Shown in pieces: positions 44,337 to 52,900 of a stretch of 64,000 bases of DNA. A model generated the notes under the pieces. It saw only the letters and a program-made list of their open reading frames with translations, had not been told where the DNA came from and did not search any database. Made by a program: the position numbers and the translations under genes. Location: assembly GCA_963800415.1 (NCBI GenBank), contig CAWDBS010000063.1:4539-68538 (forward strand), in the 5' to 3' direction. This DNA comes from Palsa-504 sp963800415. Its GTDB lineage: Bacteria; Actinomycetota; Actinomycetes; Streptosporangiales; Streptosporangiaceae. Positions within the stretch are counted from its first letter, which is position 1. Every line of letters starts with the position of its first letter.

Positions 44337-45581
44337 TTGACCGCGACCAGGCACACGATCGGATTGCTGCTCGGGACCGAGGAAGACTGGCCGACGGCCT
44401 TCGAGGAGATCCTGCGCCGGCTCGGCCCGGTCAACACCCCGGACGGCGGCGCGCACGCCTTCGACTGCGAGCGGATCACCATCGAGCCGTTCAGCCTGCG
44501 CGCCCGGCCCCGCTACCACCTGGTCATCGACCGGCTCGCGTACTGGTACTACGTGCCACGGGAATGGCTGAAGAAGGTCGCGCTGATGGACGACGTGTAC
44601 CTGCTGAACAGCCCGTTCACGTTCCAGTCGATGGAGAAGCACGCGGCCTACTGCGCGATGATGCGACTGGGCCTGAAGGTGCCGGAGACAGTGCTCGTGC
44701 CGTTCAAGCACCCGGTCGACAACGCTCGCTACGCCTACACTGCCGCCCGTTACAACCGGCCCTTCGACCTGGACGCCATCGCCCGGCAGATCGGCTACCC
44801 GCTGTTCATGAAGCCCTACGACGGCGGGGCCTGGCGCGGCGTGTCGCGGATCAACAACGTGACCGAGCTGCACTCGGCCTACGACGCCAGCGGCGAGATG
44901 CTCATGCACCTGCAGAAGGCGATCGACTACGACGTCTTCGCCCGCTCACTGTCCATCGGCGCCGAGACGATGGTGATGAAATTCCAGCCGGACCAGCCCA
45001 TGCACCTGCGCTACGCGGTCGACCACAACTTCCTCTCGCCGCAGGTCGGCGCCGAGGTGGTGACGATCGGGCGGCTGGTCAACGCGTTCTTCCGGTGGGA
45101 GTTCAACTCGTGCGAGACGCTGGTCAAGGGCGGCGACGTCTACCCCATCGACTACGCCAATGCCTGCCCCGACGTGTCCCTGACCAGCCTGCACTACTAC
45201 TTCCCCTGGGCGATGAAGGCGCTGGTCAAGTGGTGCGTCTTCGCGCTGGTGACGGGCCGGCGGCCCCGGCTCGACCTGGACACCGGCCGGTTCTTCGCGA
45301 TCGCCGACGAGCCCGGGATGTCACAGGCGGAGAAGCTGGCCGAGTACCGCGGGCTGGCCGACGCCTACTTCGAGACCGAACGGTACGAGGATTTCTGCGC
45401 CACCGCCCTGTCGAGCCTGGACCAGGTGGTGCTGGACTGGGTGGCGGGCCCCGAGTTCGACCAGCTGCTGGTCCGGACGGTCCGGTCCGTGTACCCGGCG
45501 CACGAGCACGACATGTTCATCGCGCACCTGCGCGGGCTGCTGGACCTGTGGGTGCGGGACGAGAGCGGCCGAAATGGGTAA
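44337..45581 (+). CDS. ATP-grasp family ligase
   Basis: A 414-residue protein with TTG start at 44337 behind GGGAG. The ATP-grasp core has IGYPLFMKPYDGGAWRGVSR (ATP-binding Lys and flexible loop), LMHLQKAIDYDVFARSLSIG, and the metal-binding end GGDVYPIDYANACPD. The N-terminal ~100 residues form a pre-ATP-grasp domain (TIGLLLGTEEDWPTAFEEIL; HLVIDRLAYWYYVPREWLKK). ATP-grasp enzymes activate a carboxylate as acyl phosphate and join it to an amine or thiol. The adjacent GCS2-like ligase makes a second amide-forming step likely. Confidence 0.85.
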   Translation: MTATRHTIGLLLGTEEDWPTAFEEILRRLGPVNTPDGGAHAFDCERITIEPFSLRARPRYHLVIDRLAYWYYVPREWLKKVALMDDVYLLNSPFTFQSMEKHAAYCAMMRLGLKVPETVLVPFKHPVDNARYAYTAARYNRPFDLDAIARQIGYPLFMKPYDGGAWRGVSRINNVTELHSAYDASGEMLMHLQKAIDYDVFARSLSIGAETMVMKFQPDQPMHLRYAVDHNFLSPQVGAEVVTIGRLVNAFFRWEFNSCETLVKGGDVYPIDYANACPDVSLTSLHYYFPWAMKALVKWCVFALVTGRRPRLDLDTGRFFAIADEPGMSQAEKLAEYRGLADAYFETERYEDFCATALSSLDQVVLDWVAGPEFDQLLVRTVRSVYPAHEHDMFIAHLRGLLDLWVRDESGRNG

Positions 45582-45637
45582 AGAGCTTGGTAAACAGGGA
45601 GTACCTGACCGGTTTGTCTCATTGAGCGGAGCCTGAA

Positions 45638-47115
45638 GTGGGCCGTGACATCCAGGCGATCAAGATCAGTGGCGAGGACAGGCGCAAGTACCGGGACAAG
45701 GTGCGGCGCTCGCTGGACGTGTTCGCCCGCATGCTCCGCGAGCACCGGTTCGAGGAGAACCCCTCGACGGTCGGCCAGGAGATCGAGCTGAACCTGACCG
45801 ACGAGCACGGCATGCCGTCGATGCGCAACGCCGACGTGCTCGACGCGATCGCCAGCCCGGCCTGGGCCACCGAGGTCGGGCAGTTCAACCTGGAGATCAA
45901 CGTGCCGCCCCGGACGCTCGACGGCGACGCACTCGCCACCCTGGAGGCCGAACTTCGCGGTGACCTCAACGCGGCCGACGCCCGGGCCCGCACCGTGGGC
46001 AGCCACCTCGTCATGGTCGGCATCCTGCCCACCCTGGCCGAAAACGACGTCGACCAGGACGCCATGTCGTCCAACGAGCGCTACCGGGTGCTCAACGAGC
46101 AGATCTTCGCCGCCCGCGGTGAGGACATGCGCATCGAGATCGACGGCGCCGAGCAGTTGCTCACCCACACCGACAGCATCACCCCCGAGGCCGCCTGCAC
46201 CAGCGTCCAGCTGCACACCCAGGTCAGCCCGGACGCCTTCGCGAACTACTGGAACGCGGCCCAGGCCATCGCGGGCCTGCAGGTCGCGCTGGCGGCCAAC
46301 TCCCCGTTCCTGTTCGGCCGTCAGCTGTGGCACGAGACCAGGATCACGCTCTTCGAGCAGTCCACCGATACCCGGCCGGACGAGCTGAAGGAGCAGGGCG
46401 TGCGGCCCCGGGTGTGGTTCGGCGAGCGCTGGATCACCTCGGTGTTCGACCTGTTCGAGGAGAACCTCAGGTACTTCCCCGCGCTGCTGCCGATCTGCGA
46501 GGACGAGGACCCGCAGGCCGTGCTCGACCAGGGCACCTCCCCGCAGCTGGCCGAGATGAGCCTGCACAACGGGACGATCTACCGGTGGAACCGTCCCGTC
46601 TACGCCGTGGTCGACGGGCGGCCGCACCTGCGGGTGGAGAACCGGGTGCTGCCGGCCGGTCCCACCATCGCCGACGTGGTGGCCAACGCGGCGTTCTACT
46701 ACGGCCTGGTTCGGTCGCTGGCCGAGGCGCAGCGGCCGATCTGGACCCAGATGTCCTTCAGCACCGCCGCCGAGAACCTGCACGAGGCCGCGCACCACGG
46801 CCTGGACGCGCAGCTGTACTGGCCGGGCGTCGGCGACACGCCGGCGTCCGAGCTCATCCTGCGCCGCCTGCTGCCGCTGGCCCGGGAGGGGCTCGGCCGC
46901 TACGGCGTGGACGAGGCCGTGGCAGGCGGCTGCTCGGCATCATCGAGCAGCGCTGCCTGACCGGGCAGACCGGCGCCGCCTGGCAGATCTCCGCGGTGGC
47001 CGAACTCACCCGGCGCAGCGGCCTGGACCGCCGCGAGGCGCTGCGCCAGATGACCCTGCGGTACATCGAGCACATGCACTCCAACGAGCCGGTGCACACC
47101 TGGCCCACGGTTTAA
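45638..47115 (+). pseudogene. GCS2-like carboxylate-amine ligase, one-base frameshift near the 3' end
   Basis: A ~492-residue ligase of the glutamate-cysteine ligase superfamily. GTG 45638 follows GGAG. EENPSTVGQEIELNLTDEHG and GQFNLEINVPPRTL are the substrate/metal motifs, and SVQLHTQVSPDAFANYWNAA and NSPFLFGRQLWHETRITLFE follow. At about 46925 the frame is lost in GTGGCAGGCGGCTG. The next frame gives RLLGIIEQRCLTGQTGAAWQ, ISAVAELTRRSGLDRREALR and the ending SNEPVHTWPTV. The 1478-bp span is one base short. Most of the protein precedes the break, so partial activity is conceivable if the shift is real. Confidence 0.85.
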
Positions 47116-47171
47116 TCGGCACGGTTTAGTCGGCACGGTTCAGTCGGCACGGTTTGATCGGCACGGTTTAG
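47110..47171 (+). repeat. 14-bp tandem repeat (about 4.4 copies)
   Basis: Units GTTTAATCGGCACG, GTTTAGTCGGCACG, GTTCAGTCGGCACG and GTTTGATCGGCACG, then GTTTAG. It starts at the ligase stop codon region and covers the end of the convergent EamA gene. Each unit contains CGGCACGGTTT. Possible transcript-end structure or slippage product. Confidence 0.8.
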
Positions 47172-48097
47172 CCCGCGCCACCCAAGGCAATCAGTGCCAC
47201 ACAGGCACCAGCCAGCCCGAGCCCGGCCAGCCGCAGTGCGGTCAGCCGCTCGCCCAGCAGGACCCGGGCCAGCACGATCGTCACCGCGGGGTAGAGCGAG
47301 GTGAGCACCGCGGTGACCGCCAGGAAGCCGTCGTGGCTGGCGAAGAAGTACAAGATGGTGCCGGCCGCCCCGGCCGCCCCGGTGATCATCGCGAGCAGCC
47401 GCGGCCGGCCGCGCGGCAGCCGGTAGCCGCGCGTGAGCACGGCCGCGGCGAGGGCGGCCGCCAGCTCGGCGACTGTCGCGGCGGCGACCGGCCACAGGCC
47501 GCTGCCCGACCCGGCCCGGTCCAGCCCGATGAACAGCAGCGCGAAGCACGCCCCCGCGATCAGCCCGAGCACCACCCCGGCGGCAGGCGGCCTCCATGGC
47601 CTACCCGAGGCCTCGCCATGGCTTCCCGAGGCCTCGCCGTGGCTTCCCGAGGCCTCGCCATGGCTCGCGACGGCCTCCCCGCCCGAGGCCGCGCTCCACG
47701 ACACGCCCACGATGGCCGGCAGCGCCAGCGCGATCCCGGTCAGCGCCAGCGCCGTCGGCCGCTCGCCGTACAGCAGCCCGGCGAGCACCGAGAACCCCGC
47801 CGCGCCGACGGCGCTCAGCGGCCCGGCCACGCTGAACGCCGCGAGCCGGAAGCCGAGGTAGAGCGCGAACGCGCCCAGGGTGCCGCCCAGGCCGGCCGCG
47901 GCGCCCCAGGCCAGCGCGGCCGCCGTGGGCGGGTGGGACGCGGCGAAGGGCAGCGCCGCCGCTACGACCACCACGCTGACCGCCGTCGCGAGCAGGGTGA
48001 CCTGGATGACCCCGGCCCGGCGGGAGGCGAGCCCGGCGGCGAAATCCGAACCGCCGTAACCGATCGCGGACGCCAGCGCCAGGAGGACCGCTAGCAC
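47168..48097 (-). CDS. EamA/DMT-superfamily transporter
   Basis: A 309-residue membrane protein, GTG start at 48097, with about ten hydrophobic segments in two EamA halves (LALASAIGYGGSDFAAGLAS at the start; GVVLGLIAGACFALLFIGLD at the second half). The loop between halves is extended by three copies of a seven-residue repeat (EASGSHG), encoded by the 21-bp tandem repeat at 47604-47665. DMT transporters usually export metabolites or amino acids. It is convergent with the ligase cluster, and a role in exporting its product is possible but unproven. Confidence 0.88.
   Translation of the reverse strand: MLAVLLALASAIGYGGSDFAAGLASRRAGVIQVTLLATAVSVVVVAAALPFAASHPPTAAALAWGAAAGLGGTLGAFALYLGFRLAAFSVAGPLSAVGAAGFSVLAGLLYGERPTALALTGIALALPAIVGVSWSAASGGEAVASHGEASGSHGEASGSHGEASGRPWRPPAAGVVLGLIAGACFALLFIGLDRAGSGSGLWPVAAATVAELAAALAAAVLTRGYRLPRGRPRLLAMITGAAGAAGTILYFFASHDGFLAVTAVLTSLYPAVTIVLARVLLGERLTALRLAGLGLAGACVALIALGGAG
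47604..47665 (-). repeat. 21-bp tandem repeat (x3) inside the EamA gene
   Basis: Units start CCCGAGGCCTCGCCATGGCT at 47604, 47625 and 47646 with one difference in the second. In frame, adding SHGEASG repeats to a cytoplasmic or periplasmic loop. Copy number likely varies between strains. Confidence 0.82.
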
Positions 48098-48122
48098 GCC
48101 CGACCCGCGCCCGCCAGGCGCG

Positions 48123-48506
48123 TCACGAGGCCTGCTCGGCCCGGTCAGCGGCCACGGCGGTGACGGCGTAATCGGCGCGGCGCGCCCGGCGGGTACGCGC
48201 CCAGTACTCGAAGGTGAAGCCCGGCCACAGCGTCCGGTTGACGCCGTCGACGTCGAGGTACCAGCTGTCGCAGCCGCCCTCGCTCCACACGGCCCGGCGC
48301 AGCCGGTTCGAGTTCAGCTCGAAGGAGTAGGGGTAGAGCGGCGACGGCACGTCGCACGCGCAGCCCGGATACTGGTTGTCGCGCCAGGTCCCGCCGAGAT
48401 CGTCGGCCTTGTCCAGGATCACGAAGTCGTGGTAACCCGCCTTCTTCAGCGCGATCCCCATCCCGATGCCGCCGAACCCAGCGCCCACGATCACTATCCC
48501 TGGCAT
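48123..48506 (-). pseudogene. Flavin monooxygenase (Baeyer-Villiger type) with internal deletion
   Basis: A 127-residue in-frame chimera. ATG 48506 starts PGIVIVGAGFGGIGMGIALK (FAD fold) and runs to DDLGGTWRDNQYPGCACDVP, PLYPYSFELN. It then moves directly to RLRRAVWSEGGCDSWYLDVD, LWPGFTFEYWARTRR, the normal C-terminal end of ~480-500-residue BVMOs. Some 350 residues, including the NADPH domain and the BVMO fingerprint, are absent. The join lies near NSN, where N- and C-terminal segments share Asn-rich sequence. The product cannot bind NADPH normally. Confidence 0.82.
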
Positions 48507-48571
48507 TCCTGGACGATAACCCAGGACAGCACGCCCTCGCCATGCCGCTGTTTCCGCCGCCTCCTCCCCCC

Positions 48572-48738
48572 TACCCGGCTCCACCCCCCGCCCGGCTCCG
48601 CCCCCTGCCTGGCTCCACCCCCTGCCTGGCTCCACCCCTGCCTGGCTCCACCCTGCCGGTTCCCCCCTGCCGGTTCCGCCCCCTGCCCGGTTCCGCCCCC
48701 TGCCCGGTTCCGCCCCCTGCCCGGCTCCACCCCTGCCT
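48572..48738. repeat. Minisatellite, ~17-bp unit, about ten copies
   Basis: Imperfect tandem units of the type CCCCTGCCTGGCTCCAC and CCCCTGCCCGGTTCCGC between the monooxygenase remnant and 48.8 kb. The C-rich strand is the + strand. Open frames across it are low-complexity (Gly-Arg-Gln-Ala or Pro-Leu repeats) and have no convincing start, so I do not call them genes. Confidence 0.82.
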
Positions 48739-48899
48739 GGCCTCGCCTCGTCGGCCCACTCCCGCCGAGTAACATCAGTCTCTCTCGTCTCTTTATTCGA
48801 AACATGCACTAGATCAGTAAATGTAGTAGCGAGTGAAGGCGTAATTCGCTATTATGTTTGATGAACCTAAGACCAAATAACCCGAACGGATGGTGTCGA

Positions 48900-49226
48900 A
48901 TGCCCCCGGAGCCGGTTCCTGCGGATCCCGGACGGGACGATGATCCCGCCCGGTATGCCGCTGAGCCGGAGGGGCCGTGGTGGGAAGAGGACGGCGAGGA
49001 GGACCCGTCCGAGGGCTACACCTACGCGCAGGTCCTGGCCGACTGCCGGGAGGCCGCGGAGGACCGGGCCTGCGCGGCGGCCAACGCAGCCCGGGCTGCG
49101 CATGATGCCGAGTTTAGAGATTCCGCGCGATACCGCTTGCTTGTCTGCTCGGCTGTCGTCTCCGCATGCGAGCATGACCAATTCGTCTGGCTTGAACGCA
49201 GCATGACCGAAGTTGTTAGCCCGTGA
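48900..49226 (+). pseudogene. Unknown acidic protein, probably 3'-truncated near 49.1 kb
   Basis: ATG 48900 opens a 108-codon frame. The first ~65 residues (PPEPVPADPGRDDDPARYAA; GPWWEEDGEEDPSEGYTYAQ, VLADCREAAEDRACAAANAA) look like the acidic N-terminus of actinobacterial element-encoded proteins. From about 49100 the base composition drops and the frame becomes antisense to a different gene. I take it as a gene cut at a recombination junction. Function not recognised. Confidence 0.45.
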
Positions 49227-49340
49227 AATGCAAAGCTCCCAGATCCGCCATTGGATGCTCATCAGATTCCGGTACTCGGCTATCTCGCTGCTGATATCAT
49301 CAGTCACGGCCGACCAGCTCTCGAATTCTATTCGCGCCAT
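49097..49340 (-). pseudogene. Unknown protein, N-terminal part only
   Basis: Read leftward from ATG 49340: MARIEFESWSAVTDDISSEI, AEYRNLMSIQWRIWELCISR, FGHAAFKPDELVMLACGDDS, RADKQAVSRGISKLGIM. It has a plausible mixed composition and helical pattern for about 80 residues, ending where it meets the truncated + strand gene near 49.1 kb. Further left the frame is only the complement of that gene. No domain recognised; the lysine/arginine-containing C-terminal helix hints at a winged helix. Confidence 0.45.
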
Positions 49341-49376
49341 CGTCTCAATCCATGTGTGATTGATTGAATTGAGTTT

Positions 49377-49868
49377 TCAATAATCCTCAAGGTAATCGTC
49401 AGGGTGATTCATCGTGAACCGGAATGCCCCGGATAGCTTAATCTCGACTACCTGAGGATTACTTTCCTCGGATCTCGATTTGGCTTGCTCTACCAGGAAT
49501 TGCAGACGGCTACGGCTATGGGTTGCATTCCATTGCTGGCATTGCGAGCAGACACGTACGTTAGCCGACTTGACATGCGCGCTGTTTACCTTGGCAACGC
49601 GAATGAAAGGCTCGTAAAGCTGCCTGCTCCAATCCGGGTATCGGATTGTCTGGACTCCATAGGTGCGCACTCCTGCCGCGTGCGCGTCGAGGCAGCATTG
49701 CCAATAACGCTTGCGCGTGCGGCCGGAATCCGGCCGCGCTTTGTCCTGCGCTTTCTTGCTTGCTTTGGCATGCTCAGGACAGTATTTCGGCGGCCGACCC
49801 CGGCCGCTGTACGTGACAGCGGTCCCGCGGCCATCCCAAGAGCATCTGCCGCTACGGCTGGCGGCCAC
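49377..49868 (-). CDS. Putative zinc-finger protein, unknown function
   Basis: A 163-residue protein from GTG 49868. The N-terminus has a Cys-rich motif CSWDGRGTAVTYSGRGRPPK then YCPEH, similar to the CxxC...RGRPRRYCS finger found at the start of many actinobacterial DNA-associated proteins. A second pair, RVCSQCQQW, lies in the C-terminal half. Base composition is clearly less GC-rich than most of the window, and a good promoter sits just upstream (49898-49927). It may be cargo of a mobile element. Function not recognised. Confidence 0.6.
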   Translation of the reverse strand: MAASRSGRCSWDGRGTAVTYSGRGRPPKYCPEHAKASKKAQDKARPDSGRTRKRYWQCCLDAHAAGVRTYGVQTIRYPDWSRQLYEPFIRVAKVNSAHVKSANVRVCSQCQQWNATHSRSRLQFLVEQAKSRSEESNPQVVEIKLSGAFRFTMNHPDDYLEDY

Positions 49869-49897
49869 GGTGGCCTGCTGTCTTCGCTCACATGATC

Positions 49898-49927
49898 ATC
49901 ATACGTCACACGACTTGCGTCATGCAA
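49898..49927 (-). promoter_or_regulatory. Sigma-70-like promoter for the zinc-finger gene
   Basis: On the minus strand: -35 TTGCAT (49922-49927), 18-bp spacer, -10 TATGAT (49898-49903), about 30 bases before GTG 49868. Unusually close to consensus for this GC-rich sequence. Confidence 0.5.
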
Positions 49928-50177
49928 TCATCCCGACCACTACATGTTGTGGTTCCTGGGCTTGACGGCAGCCGCCGAGGCTGCCTACCGTTGAATCAAC
50001 GCCTCGCTGCGGCATGTCTCCCGGAAAAGGGGTTCATGGCCCGATACGGGCAGCCAGGTCAGCCGCAGCGAGGCCATCACCACGTCGAGCGCGGCCAGCG
50101 TCCGCCAGGGGGTCGTACGAGGCGCCAGCCAGCCGACGCCGACTCGACGTCGTGGCTCTCAGAGGCGCATAGAGGCA

Positions 50178-50399
50178 CTACGCCCTGAAGGTCCCCCACC
50201 TCTCGCGTATGACCAGCAATCCCTCGTCTGCGAGCTTGCGCAGGACACGCGCCACTGTCCCCCGGCCGACGCTGTAATGCTCAGCCGGCGCCGACACTGT
50301 GGGCAGCATGTCCCCTGATGCCCACTCGCTCGCAGCGATGCGACGGCGGAGGTCCGCCTCTACACGCTCGCTGGGCAGCTCTGCCTGCCTACCTCCCAT
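50178..50399 (-). CDS. Short GntR-type winged-helix regulator
   Basis: A 73-residue protein that is essentially only a GntR DNA-binding domain: RVEADLRRRIAASEWASGDM, LPTVSAPAEHYSVGRGTVAR, VLRKLADEGLLVIRERWGTF. Full GntR regulators have a C-terminal effector domain of 130 or more residues. Stand-alone short GntR domains are common in actinomycete integrative elements, where they repress transfer genes. It is divergent from the promoter at 50446. Confidence 0.82.
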   Translation of the reverse strand: MGGRQAELPSERVEADLRRRIAASEWASGDMLPTVSAPAEHYSVGRGTVARVLRKLADEGLLVIRERWGTFRA

Positions 50400-50445
50400 G
50401 ATCCACAGTTTGGCCGGCTCAGCGTAACTAGCCCTGTTGGACTAC

Positions 50446-50475
50446 TTGACCCACCTGTCCCGTCTGTCCTACGGT
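50446..50475 (+). promoter_or_regulatory. Putative divergent promoter
   Basis: TTGACC (50446-50451), an 18-base spacer containing two CTGTCC words, and TACGGT (50470-50475), seven bases before ATG 50482. A likely target of the short GntR regulator encoded 47 bases away. Confidence 0.4.
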
Positions 50476-50481
50476 GCGTTC

Positions 50482-50631
50482 ATGTCCGCCGCCCAGCCGC
50501 TAGAACTGCTCAGCATCGAGGAGCTAGCGCAGGCGAGTCGCCTCGTCCGAGACCTCGCCAATGCTGGCGTCTGCCAGCCAGGGATTCTTCAAAGTCGTGG
50601 GGCGTATTTAGCCTGGCCGGAGGGCGAGTAG
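50482..50631 (+). CDS. Small protein or truncated gene, unknown
   Basis: ATG 50482 opens a 49-codon frame: SAAQPLELLSIEELAQASRL, VRDLANAGVCQPGILQS. The start looks genuine, but the end (RGAYLAWPEGE) runs into the ISAs1 remnant, so the original gene was probably longer. No family recognised. Confidence 0.4.
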   Translation: MSAAQPLELLSIEELAQASRLVRDLANAGVCQPGILQSRGAYLAWPEGE

Positions 50632-51345
50632 CTGGAGTGGCCGGCGGGGATCTTGAGCGTTGCGGCGTGTCTCAGCCGTGATCTTGGTTACTCCTTGTAG
50701 CCGGAACAGGGTGATGACGAGGTTGGTGAGGGCGGACATTACCTGGGGGGCGTGGCCGGCGCGGAGGGTGGATTTGTCTTCGCGCCAGACTACGTCGCGT
50801 AGCCAGTGCAGGTGCTCCACCGTCCAGTGGCCGCGGGCGTAGGCGAGCAGGTCGGCGGGGCTGGCCTGGGCGGCGCCCAGGCTGGTGAGGTACAGGACGG
50901 CCTCGCAGTTGCGCATGACCCACTGCCGGTTCTTCTTGATGGTGACGTACCGCTCCAGGAGGATCGCCTGGCGGGCGTACGGGAAGCCCAGGTCTGCGGG
51001 GGCGGGGTGGACGCGGATGGTGCGGGTCTCGACCCGCCCGCGGGTGATCTCGCTGGTAGCGGCGGCGACCGGGGTGTCCTCCCAGGGCAGGGCGTCGAGC
51101 GCGGCGTAGGTTCCGGGTTGGTTGCCCAGCACCGGGACCAGGTAGAACGCGTCCTTGTCTTCGGTCAGCCAGCGGGCATGCTCGCGCTGGGTCTGCATCG
51201 CGTCGGCGGTGATGACCACCCCGCCCAGGGGCAGCGGCTCCAGCAGCGGCCTGAAGTGCGTGATCTCATTCGCCTTGCCGGCCTTGGCGACCTTGTCCTG
51301 GCCGATCACCAGCCCGGTGAGATGGGTGACGGCACCCAGCAGGTG
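50608..51345 (-). pseudogene. ISAs1-family transposase, C-terminal half
   Basis: Read leftward from about 51345: HLLGAVTHLTGLVIGQDKVA, KAGKANEITHFRPLLEPLPL, VVITADAMQTQREHARWLTE (second catalytic Asp region), KKNRQWVMRNCEAVLYLTSL, YARGHWTVEHLHWLRDVVWR with the catalytic Glu region, and the C-terminus. The N-terminal half is absent. Upstream of 51345 the open frame continues with unrelated or antisense sequence. The overlap with the N-terminal half at 53475 shows the two halves come from different copies. Confidence 0.88.
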
Positions 51346-51497
51346 CACTGACCGGAAACAATCACCCACCAGAGAGCAGCAGCCAGCCACCCTCGGCAGC
51401 TTGGCTGCGAGGGCTGCGGGTGACCTGCCTAAATTACGACGGGTAGCGTGACACCTCAGTAAGTGACGGGTGAGGGTGGTGTTACGGGGAGCCGGCG

Positions 51498-52663
51498 TCA
51501 CGCCGCCCGTTCCGCTGGCCCGGCGGGAGGGGCGGTGGCGGGGTCGTCGATGAGGATGACCTTCTTGCCGGGGTTGTCTTTCTCGATCTGGCGGATGCTG
51601 GACCTGGTCCGCTGTCTGGCGTTGCGGGGCTGGTAGTAGTCCGGGCCGAGCTCGATGTAGCGGGCGCCGGGGTCGCAGATGAGGATCCAGGCGATCTCGC
51701 AGATGACGCGGCCGACCGCGACGATGGCTTTCTGCTTGCCGCGCTTGCGGGCGATCCGCCGGTACATCGCCCCCAGCCGGGTGTCGGTCTTGGCTGCGCT
51801 CATCACGGCCTGGCCGAGCGCGCCGCGCAGGTACCGGTTGCCTTTGCCGGCCCGGCCGTTCCAGGAACTTTCCCCGGACTGCATCATGCGGGAGGTCAGC
51901 TTGGCCCAGGCGGCGGCGTGCCCGGGGGTGGCGAACTGGGACGGGTCGGTGCCCAGCTCGGCGATCAGCACCCGGGCATTGACCGCGCCGATCCCGGTGA
52001 TCTCGTCCAGCCGGTCCGCCAGCCCCAGCACCAGGACGCCCAGGTCCGTGCAGTCCGGGGCATGGCCGCCGCCGGCCAGCCCGCACGCGGTGCAGGCCGG
52101 GGCGGTGCGCGGCACCTGCGGCAGGAGCTGCTCGATCTTGGCGTCAAGGCCGGTGATCTCGGCGTTGATCGCATCGATCAGCCGCAGGTGAACCGCGATC
52201 TCCTCGGCGTGGATGTCACGGAACTGGCCGGTCAGCGTCTCCTCCAGCATCGCCTTGCTGGCCTTCAGCCGGTAGTCGCCCAGGGCGGCCAGCGCCGCGG
52301 GGGACCGCTCCCCGGCGACCAGGGCGCCCAGGAACAGGCGGCCCGACACGCCGAACAGGTCCGAGATCACGCTGGAGACCTTCAGCAGCGCGTCCTCCAG
52401 GATCTTCTCCACCCGGGCCTGGTGCCGGGCCTGGTCCTGCGCCAGCCTCGACCGGGTGCGGGTCAGCATCCGCAGGTCCCGCACCGCCCGCGGCGGGACG
52501 AACGAGCGGCGCAGCATCCCCCGCTCGTTCAGCTTGCACAGCCACACGCAGTCCGCCCGGTCGCTCTTGGCCCGCCCCGGCAGGTGCTTGACATCACGGG
52601 CGCTGGCCAGCCACACCTCCAGCCCGGCCGCCTCCGCCAGGTAATACCATATCCACCACGTCC
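51498..52663 (-). pseudogene. IS110-family transposase, N-terminally truncated
   Basis: A ~385-residue stretch: GLEVWLASARDVKHLPGRAK and SDRADCVWLCKLNERGMLRR (DEDD-type second motif), FVPPRAVRDLRMLTRTRSRL, then the C-terminal transposase_20-like part DEITGIGAVNARVLIAELGT, FATPGHAAAWAKLTSRMMQS. The first catalytic motif (GxDWA) and ~50 N-terminal residues are missing. The coding sequence breaks at about 52663, where it meets a copy of the small gene also found at 58546. IS110 elements lack normal inverted repeats, so the ends cannot be defined here. Confidence 0.82.
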
Positions 52664-52833
52664 GACGAACCCGCATGCCAGTCCTACGCACGCGTCACGA
52701 TCGCAGATCCAGGGAGCCAGCCGCGCTCGATGGAATTACCTGCGCCCACGTCGACTGGGCCGACTCCAAGGGCCTCAATGAATGGGAGCGCAAAGCCCTT
52801 GAGCTGTCCGAAGAACGAAACAGGCTCGGATAG
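52664..52833 (+). pseudogene. Small accessory gene, remnant copy 1
   Basis: Shares GACGAACCCGCATGCCAGTC and continuing bases, then the ending, with the gene at 58546. The last part reads ALDGITCAHVDWADSKGLNE, WERKALELSEERNRLG and a stop at 52833. The middle (MDAKGDSARACPRHAVA in the other copy) is shortened, and the start is lost to the IS110 junction. A CGTGCCCG repeat begins five bases after the stop. Confidence 0.72.
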
Positions 52834-52900
52834 AAGCGTGCCCGTTGCATGCCCGATCAGGTGGCACAGAAGCCATGGAGGACTGCTGCAGTCGTCTACT

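Noticed and set aside
47100..47171. CRISPR array
   Set aside because: Units are 14 bp without unique spacers, so it is a tandem repeat; no cas gene is present anywhere in the window.
48494..48812. Proteins encoded by the 48.6 kb minisatellite on either strand
   Set aside because: Pure translation of a tandem repeat in several frames, without ribosome binding sites.
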